Part shown: piece by piece, positions 1-13,200 of the stretch
How the letters are laid out: every line of letters begins with the position of its first letter
Position numbering within the stretch: position 1 is the first letter of the stretch
From: Cristatella mucedo
Lineage: Eukaryota; Bryozoa; Phylactolaemata; Cristatellidae
DNA: 64,000 bases
Direction: 5' to 3'
NCBI GenBank assembly: GCA_009760855.2
Contig: WPIO01000125.1
Location: 429,001 to 493,000, forward strand
The notes under the pieces: model-generated
What the model saw: the letters and a program-made list of their open reading frames with translations, nothing else
What the model was told of the DNA's origin: nothing
Databases searched by the model: none
Made by a program: the position numbers and the translations under genes

Positions 1-1276
1 AGTCGATTCACAGATACTATATCCCAGCTAAACATGGCCGGTCGTGTATTTCTTTCCTCCTATGTCCAACGAAATGACTTCTTGGGGTCATTCCATGATT
101 TAGCTGCATGCAAATACAGCTATTGCATTCAATCAATGCTAAGGTCTGCGAAAGCATTGACTCAGAGTGAATCGCTCTACACAGAAAGCCCAAGAGCTCG
201 AAAAATTACGTTTTTTATAGCATTGAAACAGTGGGGTGGGGCATTGCATAATACATATGGGGCATTGCACAATGCATATGATAGAACTTTAAAGCTGTCT
301 GGACATAAAGGTCAGATCATATATGGATTAGTGTATGAAGAGAGCTTAGAAAGAGATCGGGGTCTCTTAGAAGGCTATGCAGATGCCTTTTTATCATTAG
401 TGTTATTATTATTTGAGAACTTTTAAGAGTTTATTTTTTCGAAGTTCACAAAGACAGAGATGATGAGTGGAGAAGGGGTAATTTACTTACTCCACCAAAA
501 GAACACTAGCTCATAAAAAAGCTTTATTCCTCGTTTTTTACTGGCCTATAGACTAGGTTGTTATATTGTTTTTTATGCCTTGAGCATGTCATGTAAGCCT
601 CTTGTGAGACCGATTATTCGTTCGATCGATTTTTTTGGGTTTTTTTCGCATGGTTACAAATGCTTAATCGACTATCTAAATTTGATCTATGGGCCAAAAT
701 CACAGCAGACAAGCACTTTATTGTTTTGTTTTTCACTCTTTTACATACAAGTTCATGTCCCTCTCTGTTGTTAAGGGTAATTTCAAGAATAAAAAAACCG
801 ACTTGTAAAGTGTATGTTTACTCACCCATTGAGAATAAAGATACTCTGTGCTAACAACGACTAGCTTGTAAGTATTTTACCATGATTCGCATGTTGATTT
901 GTAATTGTTGCTGTGATCATGAGGTTTCAGCCCGAGACTTGCGTAGGCAAAGTTTTGTCAACCATTTGTCTCAGTAACCACTAAGAACCTCTGCAAGACT
1001 AATGCTGTTGCATAGTACTGCTTGTAATCATCCTTGTGGCTTATTCTCTCACAAGCTTCAATGCTAAGAAAGTTTAGCTGTTAATAGCACATTTTCAATG
1101 TTTACAGATAAGGCGGAACATCAAGTGGCTGCTGCTTATAACAATACTCCATACAATGACCGTAGGGGAAGCATGGCTCGGCTTGCACTCTGGCTGTTAT
1201 TTATTGCACTGTGGCGCTACGAGTTCTGCTGGCATTCTCAAGTTTTACGACTGCTCCTATTGCTTTATTGTGCTAG
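1..1276. other. No recognisable exon; presumed SLC38A9 intron
   Basis: I see no stretch here that reads like the next upstream SLC38A9 exon (the segment around the YWxLMSNFL helix) and no clear transposon. The open frames are short and AT-rich. Because the first recognised exon (1277) begins with a phase-1 junction and a strong polypyrimidine/AG acceptor, this is most likely intron sequence, with the 5' exons beyond the left edge. Confidence 0.5.
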
Positions 1277-4200
1277 AGTACCTGGTGTGCCCACACCCAC
1301 CATCGACACTCCAGCTTATGCATGTCGGATTGCATTCTGGCAGCAATTACAGCAACAGCACGGATGCAGCATTCGATAAATACTGGGACATGCAGAAAAC
1401 CGTTCCATTTTTTCTTCTGATCGTCCTCGTGCCGCTTATTAACTTCAAGTCTGCCACGTTTTTCACGAAATTCAATGCACTGGGTAAGAGCAGCAGCTTG
1501 AATTGATGTCCTGTTCTTTTGTTTTTGAGCACATAAATGTGTACATGCTGCAAGGGAGAAAACCCGGATAAGATGCACTTTGCTGCCTTTCTTCTATGTC
1601 ATATTCACATGCGTAGCCATATTGGAACTAACTGTAGAGATACGATAACATTTTTTAGCAAATGTACTGAAATAAAGGTATATTAATCTAGCCTTGAGAA
1701 AATCAGTTAGCTTGTAAGATCCTTAGCTAGCAACTGTGGTAAAAAAAATAAGTATAGTGAACAATTGAGTGTGATTACTAGCCATGCTTGCAGTCTTTTG
1801 AACAAGCTTTCATAAATCAGTGGCGATCGCCTATGATATCCATATTTAAAGCATTATGCGATAGTCTCACCACCACCGCAGAGGCTATTGTTTTTAATGC
1901 TCTTAGATCAAGGCATTCAAGTGCTTTCTGGTTTAAAAGGCATATCCTCGACCAGATCATCAAGTCATTGGAATGATATGCAAATGTGCTTCTTAGCTGA
2001 TTTAACAGCTTCATTTATATAGCAGCAGAAGAGCCTTCACGGCTATCACCATCACTTGCAGTGGTCAATAAAGAATTGACCACTGCAGGACTCGAACCTA
2101 CGACCCATGTTGTGAAGAGCAAACACCTAACCCCTGGTCTAGAATAAATATAGCCATCCATGTGAGACTGGGGCAAGAAAAGCAGACCATAAATGTCTTC
2201 TGAGAGGTGTTGGTAAGGCCAGCTGCCCGATGGGAGTAGGACCAAAGTGCAAAGTTACACTGTGTGCTGTCAGCATCTCCACGGCCCATTCTGTCTGAGC
2301 AATGATGGCCTTACTATGCCTACTATGTCGCTCACTTTTAGGTATCTTCATTCTCTAGCTTTGCCCTACCTATAAGAAATACTTCCTAATCAGGCTTCCT
2401 ATCGTTCCAGTGCTTAGCTCTGGGATTTGTTTACTAACCTTGCAGCCATATTTATCACCAGCTGAAGTGACCTAGTGGTTTCTTTTGTTTGCCCATCCAA
2501 AATGGAATTGCAAAAATCTAGCCGAGACAGAACCAAGGAGCTACTTAAATTTTTGCAAGCTACCGTGGTTAATATTCCTTAACCTTAGATAGAGATCGGA
2601 CGTGATGGCTAGCTGTGGAGGGAGTCTTCTTGATAGAACTTTGAAAATTTAAGCAGTTATCAAAGACGGCACCTAAATTCCAAGCACACGATGGCAGTCG
2701 CACAGCAGCACCACCTATTAGAAGAGCAAAGTCTTGTAGTCCAGCCACATGCTTGGGTGTCCAATGATTAGCAATTGTGTTGTATCGTCCGTCGTTAAGT
2801 TTAAGGAAATTGGACGACATCTAGGATCGAATGTCTGCAAGGCAAGAATTCAGTTTATCACTCGCTGCAGCTGATTCCGACGGTTTACACGATAAATACA
2901 GCGTATAAATACAGAGTATTGCCAGCTTAAAGTGATAGCCGATTCCTTGGGCCCGAATCACTTTTCCCAGAGGTTCAGTACAAACAGAGAACAGGAAATG
3001 ACCTAGGACGGACCATTGTGGGACTCCACAGGTGACTGGTCTGGTGGATGACATACGACCTCCCCCACACGACACCGATTGAACACGATCGGACAAGTAC
3101 TATTTGAACCACCCTAGTGCCTCGTTTTCCAGACCGATCATTTTGCTCAATATTTCAAGAAGGATATCGTAATCAATGGTGTCGAAGGCAGCTGATAGAT
3201 CTTGCAGCGCTAGGCCAGTGGCATTCCCGTCATCGTTGATGCATAGGATGTCTTTGGTTACACGGAGGAGAGCAGTTTCAGTGGAGTGGAGTGGTGTCGA
3301 TTGAATTCCGACTGAAATTCTTCTAACAATTTATTTTTTGAATGTGTGCTACAACCTGCTTAGCGAGAATTTTTTCAAGAATACAAGTCAGGCACTCCTC
3401 CAGTTTGGGATTAATGTTAATTAAATGACGATAAAACCGAACTGCTTCTCATAGGACACCCTAAGCGTGTGGCTGGATTAAAAGGCTTTGCTGTTCTAAT
3501 AGGTGATGCTATTGTGCGACCTTCACCACGTGCTCGTAATTTAGGTGTCGTGTTCAATAACTGCCTCAATTTCAAAAGCTTCATTCAGAAGACTGCCTCT
3601 ACAGCTAGCCATCACATCCGATCCCTATCCAAGATTAGGAGCTGTCTCCGACAGTGGCTTGTACAAAATTTAACTAGCTTTTTAGTTCTGTCTCGGCTTG
3701 ATTATTGTAATTCCCTTTTGGCTGGGCTAACAAAGAAAGCTATAATGCCACTACAGCGGACTATGAATATGGCTGCAAGGCTGGTCTTCAAGTCCCAGCG
3801 GTTTGAGCACGTGTCACCTTTGCTGAAAGAGCTAGGATGGTTGCCGGTTGAGCAAAGGATACGGAGCAAAGTTCTTACGCTGACCCACAAGGCCCGCCAC
3901 GGCTTGGCTCCTTCATACCTAGCTGAACTGCTGCATCAGTTTCAGCCTGTTCGCGCCATCAGGTCCTGTGTGGGCAATAAATTAGCTGTCCCATTCCTCT
4001 GCTTAAAGACAGTTGGCGACAGAAGCTTTAGCTCTGCAGGTCCTAGACTGTGGAACTCGCTTCCACAATTCTTACGCAACGACATTTACTCTCCAACTGC
4101 CGACTATGGCACATCTTTTTCAGCGGTCCTGAACTGCTACTTCTATGCTACTCACTACCTCAACTGCTCTCCTGACTCTGCTATGCTTCCCACTTTCTCT

Positions 4201-7200
4201 TTGTTGCGTGAGACGAAGTCTGTTGGCTACCGAATGCATACCGAAAGCCGCTTAGGCTGTGAGTGCGCTATACAAAACTCTCCTGCGTAACACCCACATG
4301 GTCTTTATGACTTTGTGGAGTTACTGACGGAGATACATTACATTACATAATGTGACTCTTTCGGCGTGCCACTGTCTTACTCGAAACTTCCGAGGATGTC
4401 CTGGTCAGCCTTAACTACATCTGGACGGATGAGGAAAGTCGTGCCTAGTTGCTCCACTGCTAGCATGAAGGTATGAAGGGCAGCCCTGCCTGTGACCGCA
4501 TTGTTCAGAGCTTTGAGCCCATCTATGAGATGTCCCCATTAAGATCAAACTAATTAAGGGCCGACCCTGAAATATCCACGAAGCCCCAGCGTAGGCAGTC
4601 AGCTGACTGGCTTGGCTCGATGTGGGCATTTGACTCTGATGTTGCCATCTCTGGTTTGGCACGGGGTGCTCACCTTAGATGACCGAGGTTACGATGAATG
4701 CATTTGATGACCGAGGTCGTGGGCTTGAGCCCTACGACATATGTGAAGTGCATGGATAGAGATTAAGTTCTCTTAGGGTGCTAAACAAATGAACTAAATT
4801 TAATAATATTATCTCTTCATTTTTCTTTCATACCATGCTGGTTTTTGGTGACATACATACATACATGCATATATATCTGTGTGCGTTCGTGCCAACCATA
4901 CAAGCATTCGAGTGTTGATTCCAAGAAATTCAGTGGTGTGCAAGCAGATCTTGACCGAGCCAATGTTGATGCTTGATTGTGGAAATTTACCTCTCTTGAA
5001 CTCATGCTTCCTTTTCAGGAACTGTATCTGTCTTATATCTACTTGGATTTGTGACTTACAAAGCCAGTACATGGGGCATACATATCGAATGGGACATCAT
5101 TCCAAGTAAGTGCTGCTGTACTATGCACAGTGGTATCCTTCATTGTGGTGAAATCTGTTAATTCCAGCATTAGTTCTGATGCCACAGCCATGCTGACCTG
5201 CTTTTTTTTTGGTGGGGTTTTATTAGGGAATTGCTCTCTATGTGGCAGGGCATGCAATATTAGCTTACCACAGCAGCTGTCTTCGTAAAGAAGGTGTGCT
5301 TGATTCGTACAGCCGTGTGTCAGTATGTAATAATAATAATAATGCACCTGATAAAGTGCCCTCAGAGAACTCAATCTCTTTCTAGGCGCTTTACATTTGC
5401 TGCAAAGGGAAAGGCGATTGAATCGTGAGTGATATCATGCTTGATAAACAACATGAATAACATGGTTAGAATGACATGCACAGGGTCAGCATGCAAATGT
5501 GGTTAGTGGCAGCATGCACAGTGTCAGCATGCATAAGCACATGAAGGACGAATCACAGGGACCCACTAAATGCTGTCCTAAATAGGTGTGTTTTTAAGTT
5601 CCTTTTAAATGTGGTCAGGCCAGGGGATGTTCTGACGCAGGTCGGGAGGGAGTTCCAGGCTTTGGGAGCATATGAACTAAATGCACGGTCTCCAGAGGAT
5701 TTGAGGTTTGTACGAGGTATTGGTAAACTGTTGGATTCCGAAAAGTGGGTGGTACGATGCTTGGACTGATGGGGGAGTAGATCTGAGAGATTGGCTGGAG
5801 CCAAAGAATGAAGTGACCTAAAAGTGAGCGACAAAACCTTGAAGTCGATCCGTTGCTTGACTGGTAGCCAGTGCATGTCGGAGAGAAGTGGTGTGATGTG
5901 GCAACTGCTACGCTCACGACAGACAAGCCTAGCTGCAGAGTTTTGCACCGGCTGTAATCGCCTGATTACACATGATGTTAGTTATGCATGGCAGCAGCAG
6001 TTCAATGCAACGTAAGAGCAGGACAGTGGGAATAGGGTCCAGAGGACTTGTTGTCTTCTTTGATTGGGATATGAACTTCAGGACGAGATCACAAGTGACC
6101 TGCTTAAATGTAGACATTGAGGTGCAGCCAGGAATCAGGGAACAGCATTCTAGGAGGGGTGTTGTCATCGCAGGGATGGACTCCCTGATCTTGTCTATCT
6201 TCTGGACAAATAATCGAGAGAAGCGATCGGCTAGATCATCACAAGGATCATCAGGTAAGGAGCTAATCTGGGAGTGGTTGAGGAGATGGTTTATCGTTGA
6301 CACCAGCATTTTTGGATTGTGCATCTCTGATTCAACAATGTTTTTATAGAAGCTAGACTTGGCCTTTGCTAGGATCGATTGGTACTTTGCTGTATTTGCA
6401 CTTATAGCTGATATTGGCCATCATTTTACTCTCCCTTGATTTTTTTGTCGGGGTGCTTCTTCGTTATGAGTTATATTGTGCTAGCATACTCTTTCCACTA
6501 AGTCTTCATACTGCACTCTACTTATGTAGTCGGCTAGCATTGATGTGGGCCAGATGTAGGAATGGCATCAGCCTTGAGCTGGTGTTAATAATAATAATAA
6601 TAATAATACATTTGTATAGCACCATCAGAGAACCTTATCTCTCTCTCCCTTGGCACTTTTCATTTACCGTAAAGGAAGCATGATCATATGGTTAGTAGTA
6701 GCATGCACAATTTCAACAAGGATAACATGGTTAGAGGTGACATGCACAGGGTCAGCATGTAACGATGATTATTGGTAGCAGTGTCAGCATGCATAAGGAC
6801 ATAGCTTCATTTAGTTCCAGGTCAGGCGAAATGTTGGCTAAATCTTCAGCTTACAAATTTGAGGCTGCATGTCGGAGGCTTTGCTCATTGCTTGCTCTTG
6901 CTTCTGCATTTAGGGTAACATCTGCTGTGTTTCAGCAATCGACATTGCTACGTGAGAACGCTTTGTTAACTTGATGCCAATAGAAAGCTTAGATTTGTAT
7001 CAGTGTATTCATTCTGACTTACTGCAACTTGTGGGAGTTTGTACTGCTACCTAATATTGTCTGTATCCTATGCTTGTGCATCTGGACGTGCAACAGTACT
7101 AATGTACAGCCAGTCTTAATGGATTTTTGTCTTTTAAAAAGTCGTGGACACAGGGTATCTTAACAAAAACTAGATGTAGATCAAGTATAAGGTGTAGGGT

Positions 7201-10200
7201 AAATAATTGTTTTTGTCTGTTGCCGGTATCGTGTTGTGCGGCAGTCTCTATCAGAGCCTGGTCAAAATAGTAATAGTGCATCGTTCTATAGTGCCCTAAG
7301 AGAACTAAATCTCTCTCAAGATGCTTTAGAACTTGCTGCTGGAGAAGCAATAACTAAAGTTAATAACATGCACAGTATCGTGCATAGACAAGCATGTAAA
7401 ATGCACACAATATTTGTACTTAGACCAGCATGCAAAAGCATCCAAGAAGACACTCGGGCCACTGGTTGGTAGGACCCTAGTTAGTAGCATGCACTAGGTT
7501 ATGCGCAGGTACACAAGCAAGCCCTCGGGAACAAAAGAGACAAGTTCACTGTGGCACAGGAAAAGCTGAGCAGAATAGATGTGTCCCTAGCTGAGGCTTA
7601 AATCATGCCAAGTTAATGCATATGGTGACAGATGCCGAAAGCGATTGATAGACTTTGGTGCATTCGAACTCAAGGCATGATCACCAAAGATTCCAATTTA
7701 GTGAGGTTGGGCAAGACGGTTGGCAGCCGATGATCAGATGGCGTGGGAGCTTGCTGGAGCAGCAAGGAGGTCGCATATATAGAGGTTGGTGCAGGTTAAG
7801 CAGCCTGTAAGCTCGAAAGAGGATCTTGCTGTAGATTCGATGTTTGATAAGGAGCCAGGGAAGATAAGACCTAAGTATCGTTGCTGCTATGCAATTGATG
7901 ACAGACCAGACGAGTTACTGAGTTGTGCACCAACTGTAGACGATTAAGGGCACAGGCCGGGAGTCATGCATAAATTGCAGCAATCTAGACGCGATGTCAC
8001 AAATGCAAATCTGGCTGTCAAAGTTTATGGGCTTTCTAGATTTTTAAAGAACAGTTGCATTTGTGCTGAACTTGCACCCCTTTTACTATTTGCATCTCAA
8101 ATGTTATCGAAGAAGAAAGTTAGAACTGTCCCCCATCGCCTAACGTTCTGCAGGTCACCAGTCTCATTGCGTCTCAGAATGGGAACCGTCAGGATCCGAG
8201 CTCGAATGCGTTAAGTTTTAGGGTTTTTCTGAACAGTCATGTTGCATTGCAATAGGCTGGAATGCAGGACAAGGAGCAGTAGTGCGACTTGCGATGCTCT
8301 CGTTGAGCCACAACCACATTCTTTGCTGTAACTTCCTAAGAAATATTTTGTCTTATTTATATAGTTTTATTAACAATGCTTAGTCTGTGATCACGTTTAC
8401 ACATCTCTCGCAATGGTCACAACTTTATCCTTTAGTGCTAAGACTTTCCTTGCCAAGCTACTACAGCATTCTGAGATCCCGCAGCTAGGCTTGTCTGTCG
8501 TGAGCGTCGCAGTTGCCACATCACTCCACTTCTTGCCAACCTGCACTGGCTACCAGTCAAGCAATGGATTGACTTCAAGGTTTTGTCGCTCACTTTTAGG
8601 TCTCTTCATTCTTTGCCTCCAGCCTATCTCTCAGATATACTACCCCATCAGGCCAAGCATTGTACCACCTGCTTTTCGGAATCCAACAGTCTAGAAATAC
8701 CTCGTACAAACCTTAAATCTTTTGGAGACCGTGCATTTAGTTCGTATGCTCCCACAGCCTGGAACTCCCTCCCGACCTGCGTCAGAACATCCCCTGACCT
8801 GACCACATTTAGAAGGAACCTAAAAACACACCTATTTAGGACAGCATTTAGCGGGTCCCTGTGATTCGTCCTTGTTGTGCTTATGCGTGCTGACACTATG
8901 CATGCTGCCACTAACCACATTTGCATGCTGACCCTGTGCATGTCACCCCTAACCATGTTATTCATTTTGTTTGTTTTTCAAGCATGATTTTACTTACCAT
9001 TCAATTGCATTTCACTTTGCAGCAAATGTAAAGCGCCTTGAAAGAGATTAAGTTCTCTGAGGGCGCTTTATCAAGTGCATTATTATTGTTATTATTATTA
9101 TTATTATTATTAAGTGGCTTGGTGCACAGGCAGCTCTAAAGCTCAATTGATCTTGCATCGACTGGCATATTTACCTCCTCTTTATGCTTTACAGAACTTA
9201 ACCAGTGGTGACATGTGTATGTTACTTTTATTATGCTGTGTAACAGAGCAATATTATGGTATTCAGATTTTTTTGTCCTAGAAGTAGCACCCTCAATTGC
9301 AGAAGCCGGTATCTCCTTCCTACCTTTGAAGTACTGTGATATTCTTTAGGAATTTAGCAATAATGTATGCATCATGGGGTAGATTAGAGAATTTAATTTT
9401 ACTTGACGTGGATTGCAGATGCAGTGAATCATTGATTGCCTGCCCGTCAGCATGGACTATGATTAATTGACTATGAATGTATGCATTTGCCAATTCTGCT
9501 CCAAGCATAACAGTCTGCTTGTCTAACTGACCTAGTACATGTGAGCTTTCTGCCACTGAACCTGTTGCTTGCTCCTTTTTGTATAAGTCTCTGCAAGTTC
9601 TCACGTGCCACATCTCGTCTAGCTTTGACATCTCTTGCAGCTTGTGAATCGCTGCAGTCTAAACGGGCATCTTGTCTGCTCGAAAATGCAAACCCTCGTC
9701 CATATGCCGAAACTCTAGTCGTTAAGCTACGGTGATGATTGATTCGTTTTCTGCACTTTCGTTTATGTACACGTCGTTTGGGTGCACTTTGGCTCAGTTG
9801 TTGTACCTCATGTGGTAACTAAAAAATGTAGTACTTCTTCTGTGCACACTGATAAAGTAATGCTGAGCCTAGAACTATCGTGATCCCTGTAAGTGTGTGT
9901 GAAGTACGGCTAGCATGCATTGCATTAGTTGACCCTCCTGGTTAATAGTGTTCGCTGTTTGTGTTCTAGAGTACAGATCTCTGTTTCCTGCACTCACCGG
10001 TACTCTGGCGCTTGCTTATTTCATCCATAACTGTATTTTATCCATCGTCAGACATCAAGCCCGTCCGGAGAATAACGTGAGTTCCCCTACAGGCTGTGTG
10101 GTTTGCACTCACGAGCCATTCTTTTGGCATGCTATTTATTACAGATGTCTTTACACCATTTTCAGTGTCAATATAATAATAATAATAATACATATGATAT

Positions 10201-13200
10201 AGCACCCTCAGAGAATATCGGAGTTTGTTGGGCATGCGACTGCAATAGTTATCACCTGAGTTGCCTATTGATGGTGCAATTTATCGTGATGCTAGACATG
10301 TTTACTTTTGCACCTGCTACAGATGTTCAAGGTCGCAAAGCTTTCCTGTTTTCCACTTGCGTGACTTCTTATTAGTCTTGTCAAGCTGGAAAGTACATTT
10401 TCATTCTATGTTGATATTGTTAAGTATTATTGAGATTGTATTCATATCCGATATCACGGGAACGATTGAGAATACCGATCGGTCTGGCAAGACATATATA
10501 ATTGGTAAATCTAAGGTCATAAAGAACACTCACATGGCCGAAGCCCAGAGTGTATGGAACCTGCAGGTTTTAGTGAGCCGTGATGGCACACTAGGTAAGG
10601 CGGTTGCATTTCACGACCTTGGTCCCGAACTTGTGAGTTCAAATCCTTCGGTGGGCGATCCTTTATTGCTGCTGCAAACGGTGATGATAGCCCTTAAGGC
10701 TCTTCTGCCTCTATGCAAAAGAGGCTGTTAAATCAGCTAGTACTTTTTTCACTTTAAAATGTCATCTACTTACTGGATGCTGTGATGTCGGTCGGTAGTG
10801 TTCCAGACTTTAGGTGCAAAGGAGCTGAAGCCAAGAGCTCCAAAGGATTTTGAGGTGGTTAGGAGACACAGCTAGATGGTGAGAGAGGTGGGTGGTGTCA
10901 GAGGAATCCTGATAGTAATTCACACAGGTAAGCCGAAGCAAGAACATGAAGGAGCCTAGAAATAAGTGGCCATGACCTTGAAGTCGATACACTGCTTGAA
11001 TGGATGCTTGTAGGGGATCATAGAAAACCAGTCAAATGGACAGTCCATAACAGGCAAGACTGGCTACCGAGTTCTGCACCATCTGTCGGCGTCCTATATT
11101 GCATAGGTATGAAGGCTAGCAAGAGTTACAGAAGTCTAGCTAGTCTAGATGTGATGTCGCAAATCTATGAACACGTTTGGCTGTGGTACCCTTATCTTAA
11201 CAGTTCCAAATTTTTTTTGCTATGTTACTTAAGTAATAGTGGGAAGCAAGGGTCCTTTAAGAATGGGAGACCCAGATTATTGTGTAAAGGCTATGTGAGA
11301 GATGCCGGATGAGCCATTTTAGATGGTGCCACTTTCCAGCTCTCGCGTGGCACCAAGTTTTCCAAAAGCGATTATGATTTGATAAGGAGCTGCCGAGCTC
11401 GGAGTCTATTGTATTGCAATAGTTTGGATCCTATATTAGTGAGAGACTTCAGAGCGTATTTGTAAATGGCCAACAGGCAGCTAGTGAGCATTTGGAAGTC
11501 TTGGCAGCCCAGGGACCTGCTGTAGGTTCACATCTATGCAAAATGTATGCTCTCTCTCTCTCTCTCCCTCTCTCTGGGATGTAATCGCCAAGCATAGAAA
11601 AGGCTTCATATGCAGACTACACACAGCTGTACCTGTGCTTTGGATCCCATGCTACGTTCCAGCACCGCAACTTACTCAGTGCTTATATTGCTGACGTTGA
11701 TGCTTAGATGGCTGTGAATTTTCTCAAATTGAATGACGATAATATAACTTAATAATGATGGCCAAAATGTGTGCCCTTCAGAAACTTGAAATTCTCACCC
11801 TCAAAACTTAGCTCAGTCATCATATCCCCTGCAGCTTCTGCAGGGAATCTGGGTGCCCTGTTCCAAAAATGATCGTTTGCTAGATTGCCATATCGACTCC
11901 ATGGTTAAGTATGCCTACATTCACTTCCGTTAATCGCTAAAACAGAATTTTGGTGCTTAGAAGGGCCATCACAGCAAGGTTCGTCTCTCTCTTCCATTCT
12001 CTGACTTGGGTCATTTAGCTATGCAACCAAGGTCAAATCCTTTGGAAACCGTGCCTCCAGCTCTGATGCTCACATGGCCTGGACCAGACGACAAACTGAC
12101 ATCACGACATTCGCTGACGGGCAAAATTTAAAAACGAACCTAAAATCTCACCATTTGTGCCACCCTCGTGAATTGTCTTTCATGTGGTTACACGTGCTAA
12201 AATTGTATACGTTTTTTTATGGTGGATGAGAGCCACACTCTGATACCCCCCCCCCCCAGCCTAGGCTTCACTTACCTTGTGGCCTGCAGTGCTGTGGCGG
12301 CCAAGGGTTACTCACTCAATCAGTGCTTCACCCAGATACTACCTGATAATAGTGATAGCAGCTATGCCCACACCGATGCCAATGAGACATGAGACCTGGC
12401 TACCGGATAAATCGAGCCCCTGGGCAAGTGCTTTGGCACCGTACTGACGGTTTGTTGCTCTGATTCTTAATGATTGCAAGCCTGCTTTAACTAGAACCAG
12501 CACTACCTTTGGACCTAAACAAAAAATGACGGATTGCATTGCGAGGGCTCTGCCATACTGTTCGTACCGGTGCGTGTGCACGTGTGTATTTCTAATGAGC
12601 TGTTTTGTCGATAGCACATCAGTAGGTGCCACTAGGAGCTGGGCACCAGCAACAAGTCAAACGACGTGGTTGGTGTTCGATAAAACTACCTGTCGAGCAT
12701 TTTCTCTGCTCTTGGTGGTGAAGCAGTTGCTGCTTAGAAGCAGCCCTACACGGCCGGCCATCTCTAAGGCCAAGCGTTTTGCTATTGACAGCTGGTGCGT
12801 GTCGAGCCATCCATATAGACCGAGGCCGTGGGTGCTCCGACATTATCCAATGTGGGCCATCGGCATGTGACTTGTGTCCAACACCATGAGCTGTGAAATG
12901 CCCTAATAATCTGCACCTTCTTTCAGGGACGTGATTTGACAATCGCATACGTATGTGTAGCAGTGACATATACTTACGTCGGAGCCATGTTCTATGCATC
13001 ATTCCCACTCTTCAGCAAGCTGTGCATAGAAGATGTAAGTTGTACCGCCTGGCTTGACTGTGGTACTTGTGTGTAAGAATGTTTACTGCTGTATCGCTGA
13101 ATACTGCATGTACGTGCCGATTAAGATACATGAATGAGAGAAAAATCTAGCTAGAGCTTAGAGTGTGTCGTTTCTTGTATCAGAGACACGAACATAACTG

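Noticed and set aside
12339-13008. Minus-strand frames opposite the SLC38A9 exon at 12927-13034
   Set aside because: They are shadows of the plus-strand exon and its intron, with no similarity to a known family.
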